From NCBI GenBank assembly GCA_015065215.1, contig SVQT01000001.1, forward strand, positions 98,237 to 133,184: a stretch of 34,948 nucleotides of DNA, written 5' to 3'. The stretch is from Oscillospiraceae bacterium (GTDB lineage: Bacteria; Bacillota; Clostridia; Oscillospirales; CAG-272). This document shows positions 1 to 6,421 of the stretch, piece by piece. Position 1 is the first letter of the stretch, and every line of letters begins with the position of its first letter. A program made the position numbers and the translations under genes. The notes beneath the pieces are model-generated. The model was not told the origin of the DNA, made no database searches, and saw nothing but the letters and a program-made list of their open reading frames with translations.

Positions 1-220
1 CGTCGTCAAACAAAATATTGCTACCCTTACCAATTACGGCATATGGCATACCCAGCCCCGCGCAGATCCTCACACACGTGATCAGCTCACCCACACATTG
101 CGGCTTCAAAAGATACGCGATCTTTCCGCCAATGCGAAAGGTAGAGAGCGCACAGCCCGGCACATTCTTTTCATAGGCGATCTTCCGGTTTTTTAATACT
201 TCCTCAAATCGCCCGATCAT
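1..220 (-). CDS. murB: UDP-N-acetylenolpyruvoylglucosamine reductase MurB, partial (N-terminus only)
   Basis: The gene starts at the ATG whose complement lies at 218-220 and runs off the left edge, so only about 73 residues are visible. The translation begins MIGRFEEVLKNRKIAYEK and contains the MurB N-terminal signature STFRIGGKIAYLLKP followed by VIGKGSNILFDD, the FAD-binding turn of the family. MurB uses NADPH and FAD to reduce UDP-GlcNAc-enolpyruvate to UDP-MurNAc in the cytoplasm, a committed step of peptidoglycan synthesis. Its ATG overlaps the TGA of the upstream HAD gene (ATGA), so the two are probably translationally coupled. In many Clostridia murB is followed by rapZ, yvcK and whiA; whether that holds here is beyond the window. 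Confidence 0.93.
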   Translation of the reverse strand, partial: MIGRFEEVLKNRKIAYEKNVPGCALSTFRIGGKIAYLLKPQCVGELITCVRICAGLGMPYAVIGKGSNILFDD

Positions 221-918
221 GTGCCAAGCACCAGAGGAATGACTTCCTCCAGCTTCTTAATGGTGTATGTAATCGGCAAATCAGAAGGACTTGCCTTGCC
301 TGCGGCATTCAACCAACAGGTATCCAGCCCCGCGGCGATCCCCCCCGCTATGTCAGAGGTTAAGGAATCCCCTACCACCAAGGTGGTTGCGGGATCAAAC
401 TGTGGAATTTGCGCTTTTACACTGTCAAAAAAGGCTTTGCTCGGCTTTTCCGCGCCAATTTCATCTGAAATAAAAATGTTTTGAAAATATGGCTTTAAGG
501 GTAACCGGTCAAAACGCCCATGCTGTACGGCGGCAATGCCATTGGTAATGATGTATAGGCGGCAAACAGCGGCAAGTGTTTGGCAAACCTTCAACGCGTT
601 GCCCAGCAAAAAGCCCTGCGTCGCGAGCGAGGTCAGATATTGATCCGCTAATTTCTCTATATCCAATTCCAACTCGTAATAAGCGCAAAAATCAGCAAAG
701 CGAACAGTGCGCAGTTCCTTTTTCGTGATCTCCCCTTTTTCCAGCCGTTTCCAAGTGAATAAATTGATCTCACTGTATTTTTGGATCATTTCCTCGCTTG
801 GCTGTATTCGCATTTGCGTCAACGCCGAAATCAACGCCTCACGCTCAGATCTGTGAAAATCCAACAGCGTCTGATCGGCATCAAAAAGTATCGTTTGATA
901 ACGAGCCGTAAAAATCAC
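217..918 (-). CDS. HAD-superfamily hydrolase, YjjG/YfnB-type noncanonical pyrimidine nucleotidase
   Basis: This 233-residue protein has all four HAD motifs: DADQT at 13-17 (nucleophile and acid/base aspartates), ITNG at 123-126, the lysine of EKPSK at 158, and GDSLTSD with acidic residues at 184 and 189. The sequence LFDADQTLLDF at the N-terminus and the helical cap are typical of the YjjG/YfnB group, which dephosphorylates dUMP, dTMP and non-standard pyrimidine nucleotides as house-cleaning enzymes; that substrate is family knowledge, not proved here. The only in-frame start is a GTG at 916-918. The Shine-Dalgarno-like AGGAGG directly abuts this GTG, which is unusual (see findings). A promoter lies just upstream, and the gene overlaps murB by four bases. 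Confidence 0.85.
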   Translation of the reverse strand: MIFTARYQTILFDADQTLLDFHRSEREALISALTQMRIQPSEEMIQKYSEINLFTWKRLEKGEITKKELRTVRFADFCAYYELELDIEKLADQYLTSLATQGFLLGNALKVCQTLAAVCRLYIITNGIAAVQHGRFDRLPLKPYFQNIFISDEIGAEKPSKAFFDSVKAQIPQFDPATTLVVGDSLTSDIAGGIAAGLDTCWLNAAGKASPSDLPITYTIKKLEEVIPLVLGT

Positions 919-945
919 CCTCCTCTCAAAGCACTTGCTTATTAT

Positions 946-974
946 ATTATATCCGATTTGCTAAAAAATTTCAA
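946..974 (-). promoter_or_regulatory. Sigma-A promoter for the HAD-murB operon
   Basis: On the minus strand the -35 TTGAAA (969-974) and the -10 TATAAT (946-951) are separated by exactly 17 bases. The predicted transcript would start near 939, giving a leader of only about 20 bases before the GTG of the HAD gene. Confidence 0.75.
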
Positions 975-1018
975 CCATTCTAACACATTCGGCAAGAAAA
1001 AAACTCAGCGATGGCGAA

Positions 1019-1036
1019 AAGAGAATTTTTTCTCTT
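1019..1036. repeat. Inverted repeat abutting a promoter -35, candidate operator
   Basis: AAGAGAA, four T, TTCTCTT forms a perfect 7-base inverted repeat. Its right arm overlaps the first two bases of the TTGCAA box of the downstream promoter. It could be a protein-binding site, but it is AT-rich and short, so chance is possible. Confidence 0.35.
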
Positions 1037-1063
1037 GCAAAAACGCACTTTATGTAGTATAAT
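1035..1063 (+). promoter_or_regulatory. Sigma-A promoter for the Gfo/Idh-coaE-prfA-parC operon
   Basis: The -35 TTGCAA (1035-1040) and -10 TATAAT (1058-1063) have a 17-base spacer. It is divergent from the HAD promoter with about 60 bases between the two -35 boxes. A perfect 7+7 inverted repeat at 1019-1036 touches the upstream edge of the -35. Confidence 0.75.
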
Positions 1064-1098
1064 ATAATTTATAATGTATTTGATAAAGAGGCTTTCAT

Positions 1099-2244
1099 AT
1101 GGAAAAACGTGAAATTCGTATCGGACTGCTCGGTTTTGGTGCTATGGGCAAGACACACGCCTATGCCGTTTCTACGCTCCCTTATTTCTGCGGCGAGCTG
1201 CCTTTTCGCGCCGTGATTCACGGTGTCGCGACCCGCAGCTTGGAAAAATCAATGGCCGTTGCCAAAGAATTTGGGTTTGCCGTTGCCACCGATCACGAGG
1301 ATGATTTGATTAACGACCCACAAATCGACGTTATTGACATCTGTACCCCCAACATTCTTCACGCCGATACAGTGCGACGTGCCCTTGCCGCGGGCAAGCA
1401 CATCTACTGCGAGAAGCCCCTTGCCGACACCTTACCGAACGCCCAAGCAATGACCGAATGGGCAGGGCGCTCAGACCGCGTTTGTTCTGTCGTCTTTAAC
1501 AACCGCCATCTTTCCGCCGTATGCCGCGCCAAGCAATTGATCGAAGACGGCCGACTTGGTCGTATTCTTTCTTTTGATTTCCGCTATCTGCACAATTCCT
1601 GCACCGATCCCGAAAAGCCCGCCGGATGGAAGCAAACTGCCGGTGTTTGCGGCGAAGGCGGTGTACTGTTTGATCTTGGCTCTCACATCATTGATCTTGC
1701 CGTTTTTCTTTGCGGAAAGTTTCGCACCGTAACCGGCAAGAGCCAAATCGCTTTCCCCACCCGAAAAGGCCTTGACGGCAAAGAATGGCAGACCGACGCC
1801 TGTGAGGCATTTTATATGCTGGCTAAAACCGAAGATGGCGCCACCGGAACCTTAACCGCCAGCAAGCTGGCAACAGGCTATAATGACGATCTCTTTTTTG
1901 CCATATACGGTAGTAAAGGCTCTTTGCGCTTTTCACTGATGGACCCCAACTATTTGGAATTTTACGATAACACCGCAGAGCATGCTCCCTATGGCGGATT
2001 CGGCGGGTTTACCCGCATTGAATGTGTCGGCCGCTATCCGGCGCCCGCGGGCACATTCCCCTCGCCGAAAGCCGCGCAAGGCTGGCTTCGCGGACATGTG
2101 ATGAGCATGTACACCTTTTTGAACGCGGTGTACCTTGGCAAGCAAGCCTCCCCCACCTTTGCCGAGGCCGCTTATGTGCAACGCGTCATGGACGCCGCCC
2201 TTCGCTCTGATCAGAGCGGCGAAGAAAGACAGGTGTCGCCTTGA
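1099..2244 (+). CDS. Gfo/Idh/MocA-family NAD(P)-dependent sugar oxidoreductase
   Basis: A 381-residue protein, usual length for the family. An N-terminal Rossmann fold carries GLLGFGAMGKTH (residues 9-20), then the CTPNILHAD segment (82-90) and the hallmark CEKPLADT at 104-111, whose lysine is the conserved catalytic residue of Gfo/Idh enzymes. The C-terminal half has the DLGSHIIDL motif (192-200). Members oxidise, reduce or epimerise cyclic sugars or inositols; the substrate cannot be told from sequence. The ATG at 1099 follows AAAGAGG at 1085-1091. It is first in a long plus-strand operon and its TGA overlaps the ATG of coaE by one base. Pairing of a sugar dehydrogenase with coaE has no obvious metabolic logic and probably reflects operon growth. 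Confidence 0.88.
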   Translation: MEKREIRIGLLGFGAMGKTHAYAVSTLPYFCGELPFRAVIHGVATRSLEKSMAVAKEFGFAVATDHEDDLINDPQIDVIDICTPNILHADTVRRALAAGKHIYCEKPLADTLPNAQAMTEWAGRSDRVCSVVFNNRHLSAVCRAKQLIEDGRLGRILSFDFRYLHNSCTDPEKPAGWKQTAGVCGEGGVLFDLGSHIIDLAVFLCGKFRTVTGKSQIAFPTRKGLDGKEWQTDACEAFYMLAKTEDGATGTLTASKLATGYNDDLFFAIYGSKGSLRFSLMDPNYLEFYDNTAEHAPYGGFGGFTRIECVGRYPAPAGTFPSPKAAQGWLRGHVMSMYTFLNAVYLGKQASPTFAEAAYVQRVMDAALRSDQSGEERQVSP

Positions 2245-2843
2245 TGATCTTTGGCTTGACCGGTCCGACCGGTGCCGGAAAAGGCACCGCCTGCCATATT
2301 TTCGCAAAATACGGTGTGCCGTGTGTTGATACCGATCGCGTTTACCACACACTGCTAAAAGAGGGCGGCCAAATGGTTGATGAGCTGACCGGCGCCTTTG
2401 GCGCGGATATTCTTTCGGAAGGCACCGTCAACACAAAAAAATTGGGGGCCAAGGTTTTTGGGCACCCTGATACCGCAGAGCGCTTGCATATTTTAAATAC
2501 AATTACCCATAAATATGTGATAGAGCGCACCCACAAAATGATCGGCGAGATGGCGCAAAAAGGTGTCAAGGCGGTGCTGATCGACGCTCCGCAGCTGTTT
2601 GAGGCCAAAATTGAGAACGAATGCGATCTGGTTATCGCGGTACTGGCCGATACAGAGCTGCGCCTTGCGCGCATCTTGGACCGTGACAGCATCACAAGAG
2701 AAATGGCGATAAAACGGATAAACGCGCAAAAAAGCGACACTTTTTTCCGTGAGCATTGCCATCACATCTTGGAAAACAATGGGGATCTTGCCACATTGGA
2801 AGCGCAAATTCGCGCATTTTTGAACAATCAAGGGCTTTTGTAA
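2244..2843 (+). CDS. coaE: Dephospho-CoA kinase
   Basis: A 199-residue P-loop kinase that phosphorylates the ribose 3'-OH of dephospho-CoA with ATP, the last step of CoA synthesis in the cytoplasm. Visible are the P-loop GPTGAGKGT (7-15), the acidic CVDTDRVYH motif (27-35) typical of CoaE, and VLIDAPQLFEAKIENECD, the CoaE segment that precedes the core strand before VIAV. The ATG at 2244 is chosen because it overlaps the preceding TGA (TGATG); an in-frame TTG one codon earlier is less likely. The P-loop differs from the common GGIGSGKST form, which leaves a small chance of a specialised kinase, but the DTD motif and size argue for CoaE. Confidence 0.85.
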   Translation: MIFGLTGPTGAGKGTACHIFAKYGVPCVDTDRVYHTLLKEGGQMVDELTGAFGADILSEGTVNTKKLGAKVFGHPDTAERLHILNTITHKYVIERTHKMIGEMAQKGVKAVLIDAPQLFEAKIENECDLVIAVLADTELRLARILDRDSITREMAIKRINAQKSDTFFREHCHHILENNGDLATLEAQIRAFLNNQGLL

Positions 2844-2860
2844 GCCCAAAAGGAGTTATG

Positions 2861-4261
2861 ATGAAAGAAAATAACAGCGCAAAAGAGCTTTCTGAAAAGC
2901 TTTTCTACAGCAAAAAAAGCGTGTATCAACGCAAAGACGCGGCCGCCATCGACGCGGCTTATGACTACGCCAAAGGCTATGCCGCCTACCTGGACGCCGC
3001 AAAAACCGAGCGCGAGGCGGTTAGAGAAAGCATTCGTCTTGCCGTGTCGCGGGGCTTTATTCCCTATACGCTTGGCGACAAGGTGGTGCCCGGCGGCAAG
3101 TACTATTATAACAACCGCGGCAAAAGCCTTTATCTATTCACCGTGGGCACAGAATCTTTGGAAAACGGCATCCGCATTTCCGCCGCGCACATTGATTCCC
3201 CCCGTCTGGATCTAAAGCAATGCCCCCTGTATGAAGAAGACGGCATGAGCTTCTTTAAAACCCATTATTACGGCGGCATCCGTAAATATCAGTGGGTTGC
3301 CACCCCCCTCGCCCTTCACGGCGTCATTGTAAAAAAGGATGGCAGCACTGTTGAGGTATCTGTGGGCGAACAGGAAAGCGATCCCGTCTTCTATATCAAC
3401 GATCTGCTCCCTCACCTGGGCGCCGAGAGCAGCAAAAAGCCACTTGGCGAGGCGATCCCGGGTGAAAAGCTGAATATTCTGATCGGAAGCCGCCCTTTTG
3501 AGGGCAGCGGCGACAAGGATAGCATTAAGCTGAACACCCTCTTTCTGCTTCATGAAAAATACGGTATCACCGAGGATGATTTCCTCTCCGCTGAGCTGAC
3601 CGTTGTCCCTGCCCTGAAAGCAAGAGATGTTGGCTTTGACCGCTCCTTGATCGGCGCTTACGGCCACGATGACCGTGTTTGCGCCTACCCTGCTCTTTCC
3701 GCAATCCTGGAATGTGCCGCTTCTACGCATACCCTGATGTGTGTGCTTGCCGATAAAGAAGAAACCGGCAGTGACGGTAATACCGGTATGAAAAGCGACC
3801 TCTTCCTTGATCTGATCAACGAGCTGTCTGTATCGCTCGGGGCCGATCCCGCGGTGGTTCGCGCCAATTCCAAATGCCTTTCCGCTGACGTATCGGCAGC
3901 ATTTGACCCCAATTTCGCCGATGTGTTTGAAAAGCGCAATACGCCTCTGCTCTCCGCTGGCGTGGTGCTGACCAAATTCACCGGCTCGAGAGGCAAATCC
4001 GGCACCAACGATGCCAGCGCCGAGTATATCGGTTGGCTCCGCCGCGTGATGGAGGATGCGGGCGTGGTCTGGCAAGCAGGGGAGCTGGGCAAGGTGGATT
4101 GCGGCGGCGGTGGCACTGTTGCCAAATTCCTTGCTGAGCACAACATCGAAACAGTGGATCTTGGCGTTCCGGTGATCTCTATGCACGCCCCTTGCGAAGT
4201 GATCTCTAAGGTAGACCTTTTTGAGGCATACCGTGCCTTCTGCGCCTTCTGTCTTGCCTGA
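2861..4261 (+). CDS. M18-family zinc aminopeptidase
   Basis: This 466-residue protein carries the metal-site motifs of the M18 dinuclear zinc aminopeptidases: AAHIDSPRLD with His110, GAYGHDDR with His269, Asp270 and Asp271, DKEETGS with Glu300 and Glu301, and SMHAPCE with His442 near the end. M18 enzymes are cytoplasmic exopeptidases, usually dodecamers, that release N-terminal acidic or hydrophobic residues from peptides. Two tandem ATGs exist at 2858 and 2861; AGGAG at 2851-2855 is only two bases from the first and five from the second, so 2861 is chosen. The stop overlaps the ATG of prfA by one base, implying translational coupling with release factor 1. Confidence 0.9.
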   Translation: MKENNSAKELSEKLFYSKKSVYQRKDAAAIDAAYDYAKGYAAYLDAAKTEREAVRESIRLAVSRGFIPYTLGDKVVPGGKYYYNNRGKSLYLFTVGTESLENGIRISAAHIDSPRLDLKQCPLYEEDGMSFFKTHYYGGIRKYQWVATPLALHGVIVKKDGSTVEVSVGEQESDPVFYINDLLPHLGAESSKKPLGEAIPGEKLNILIGSRPFEGSGDKDSIKLNTLFLLHEKYGITEDDFLSAELTVVPALKARDVGFDRSLIGAYGHDDRVCAYPALSAILECAASTHTLMCVLADKEETGSDGNTGMKSDLFLDLINELSVSLGADPAVVRANSKCLSADVSAAFDPNFADVFEKRNTPLLSAGVVLTKFTGSRGKSGTNDASAEYIGWLRRVMEDAGVVWQAGELGKVDCGGGGTVAKFLAEHNIETVDLGVPVISMHAPCEVISKVDLFEAYRAFCAFCLA

Positions 4262-5331
4262 TGATCGAAACACTACAATCTCTTGAGGCCCGTTTCCTGC
4301 AACTGGAAGCCAAAAGCACCGACCCGGTGCTTTTGGCAAACGGCCAGGCAACCGCCGCCTTAATGAAAGAATACCGACAGCTGGAACCAACCGTATCTAA
4401 ATTCCGTGAATGGCAACGGTTGCGCAAGGAAGCGCAGGAAGCAAAATTTTTGGCTGATACCGAACAGGATCATGACCTGGCCGAGCTTGCAAATGCCGAG
4501 TATAAGGCGTGTTTGCTGAGTTGTGAGCGTTTGGAGCAGGAATTGCGCCTCGCGCTCATTCCAAAAGACCCCAATGACGACCGCAATGTGATCGTAGAGA
4601 TCCGCGCGGGTGCCGGCGGTGAGGAGGCTGCTCTGTTTGCGGCTGTACTCTATCGCATGTATACCATGTATGCCGAAAATACCGGCTTTCATACAGCACG
4701 GCTTGGTGCCAACGAAACCGAGCTTGGCGGCTTTCGTGAGATTTCTTTTAGCATCGAGGGTGACGGCGCCTATTCCCGCTTTAAATTCGAATCCGGCGTG
4801 CACCGTGTACAGCGTGTACCGATCACAGAGTCCCAAGGGCGAATCCAAACCTCTACTGTAACAGTAGCGGTGCTACCCGAAGCGGAGGATGTAGAAATCG
4901 AAATCTCTGCCGCTGACATCAAAATGGAATCCTGCAAAAGCTCGGGGGCTGGCGGTCAGCATATCAACAAGACCGAATCCGCCGTCAGACTCACCCACCT
5001 TCCCACCGGCATTGTGGTAGAGTGTCAAGAGGAGCGCAGCCAATTCAAAAACCGCGACAAGGCCATGAAAATGCTGCGTGCCAAGCTGTATGACATCAAG
5101 CTGCAAGAACAAAATGAGCAAATCGCGGGTGAGCGCCGCGCTCAGGTGGGTACCGGTGACCGCAGTGAGCGCATCCGCACCTATAATTATCCGCAAAATC
5201 GGGTAACCGATCACCGCATCGGCCTGACGCTTTACCATTTGGACAAAACGCTCAACGGCGATTTGGACGAGCTCATCGACGCATTGCTCACCGAAGAAGC
5301 CGCTCAAAAAACAAAAAAGGAAAACGCATAA
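4261..5331 (+). CDS. prfA: Peptide chain release factor 1
   Basis: A 356-residue RF1. The GGQ motif that triggers peptidyl-tRNA hydrolysis is at 231-233 inside SSGAGGQHINKTESAV, and the codon-recognition tripeptide is P-I-T at 187-189 (RVPITESQGRI), the PxT type that reads UAA and UAG rather than the SPF type of RF2. No independent Shine-Dalgarno is visible; its ATG overlaps the stop of the aminopeptidase gene (TGATG), so translation probably re-initiates. In most Clostridia prmC, the GGQ methyltransferase gene, follows prfA; here a Sua5 gene follows instead. Confidence 0.97.
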   Translation: MIETLQSLEARFLQLEAKSTDPVLLANGQATAALMKEYRQLEPTVSKFREWQRLRKEAQEAKFLADTEQDHDLAELANAEYKACLLSCERLEQELRLALIPKDPNDDRNVIVEIRAGAGGEEAALFAAVLYRMYTMYAENTGFHTARLGANETELGGFREISFSIEGDGAYSRFKFESGVHRVQRVPITESQGRIQTSTVTVAVLPEAEDVEIEISAADIKMESCKSSGAGGQHINKTESAVRLTHLPTGIVVECQEERSQFKNRDKAMKMLRAKLYDIKLQEQNEQIAGERRAQVGTGDRSERIRTYNYPQNRVTDHRIGLTLYHLDKTLNGDLDELIDALLTEEAAQKTKKENA

Positions 5332-5353
5332 AATTGCATCAAAAGGAGTAACC

Positions 5354-6397
5354 GTGGAAACACAACTCTATCAGATCAAAGACCCCGAAAAGGATGCGGC
5401 GATCCTGCAAAAAGCCGCCGAAATTCTGCGACGGGGCGGACTTGTGGTTTTTCCCACCGAAACCGTTTACGGCTTGGGCGGCGATGCCACCAATCAGAAT
5501 GCCGCCATGGCCATTTATGCCGCCAAAGGGCGCCCCTCGGATAATCCGCTGATCATCCACGTGGCAACCCCTACCGAGGCAGAGCCTTATGCCGTTACAT
5601 CAGATACCTATTACCGTTTAGCAAGACATTTTATGCCCGGCCCCTTGACGGTGATCCTGCCCAAAAAAGATACCATCCCCCTGTCTGTAACGGGCGGTCT
5701 CGATACAGTGGCCATTCGTTGCCCTGACCATGCGGTAGCAAGAGCTTTGATTCAAGCGGCCGGTGTGCCCATCGCCGCCCCTTCCGCCAATCGCTCGGGC
5801 AAGCCCTCTCCCACCTGCGCGGCGCACGCGGCAGAGGACCTCACAGGCCGTGTAGATATGATACTGGATGGCGGTGACTGCGAGGTGGGATTGGAATCGA
5901 CCATTGTAAAGTTAGAGGGCGACAGGGGAATTTTACTTCGTCCGGGCGCGGTGACCCCCGAGGATCTGCGGCGGATCATTCCAAACCTGTCTATCGCGCC
6001 TGCCGTGACCGCCGCGCTTGGCGAGGGCGAGCGTGTCCTTTCCCCCGGCATGAAATACCGCCATTACGCCCCAACAGCGCCCTTGGTTCTGCTGGAAGGC
6101 GAAGAGACCCATGTGCGCGCTTTTCTCATAGAAAAAGCCGGCGAAGCGGGCGTTGGTATTCTTTGCTTTGACGAAGAGATCCCCGTGATGCCCAAAAACG
6201 CTACCCTTTTCCCTGTTGGTAAAAGGGCAGATCTTGAGACCCAGGCCCACCGCTTGTTCGCAGCCTTGCGAGAAGCGGATGCCACCCCACACTTAGAGCG
6301 CCTTTACGCTCATCTCCCCCCCATGGAGGGACTCGGCCTTGCCCTATATAATCGCGCCATTCGCGCGGCGGCACATACCATTCTTCATGTAACATAA
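5354..6397 (+). CDS. L-threonylcarbamoyladenylate synthase (Sua5/YwlC type)
   Basis: A 347-residue two-domain protein. The N-terminal YrdC domain (about 12-205) contains VVFPTETVYGLG (31-42) and AAKGRPSDNPLIIH with the KxR catalytic pair Lys58 and Arg60. A C-terminal Sua5 domain follows the linker SPGMKYRHYAP, which distinguishes Sua5 from the single-domain TsaC. It makes threonylcarbamoyl-AMP from threonine, bicarbonate and ATP for the universal t6A37 modification of ANN-decoding tRNAs. The start is GTG at 5354, five bases after AAAAGGAG (5341-5348); no ATG fits. It sits directly after prfA in the same operon. A Kae1-like paralog at 22003-22956 belongs to the same protein universe but is probably not the partner TsaD. 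Confidence 0.93.
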   Translation: METQLYQIKDPEKDAAILQKAAEILRRGGLVVFPTETVYGLGGDATNQNAAMAIYAAKGRPSDNPLIIHVATPTEAEPYAVTSDTYYRLARHFMPGPLTVILPKKDTIPLSVTGGLDTVAIRCPDHAVARALIQAAGVPIAAPSANRSGKPSPTCAAHAAEDLTGRVDMILDGGDCEVGLESTIVKLEGDRGILLRPGAVTPEDLRRIIPNLSIAPAVTAALGEGERVLSPGMKYRHYAPTAPLVLLEGEETHVRAFLIEKAGEAGVGILCFDEEIPVMPKNATLFPVGKRADLETQAHRLFAALREADATPHLERLYAHLPPMEGLGLALYNRAIRAAAHTILHVT

Positions 6398-6421
6398 TCG
6401 AAAGGAAGTATAGGAATAAAG

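Noticed and set aside
3212-4390. A 392-codon open frame antisense to the M18 aminopeptidase and prfA
   Set aside because: It covers two clear genes, lacks a ribosome site and a recognisable protein pattern.
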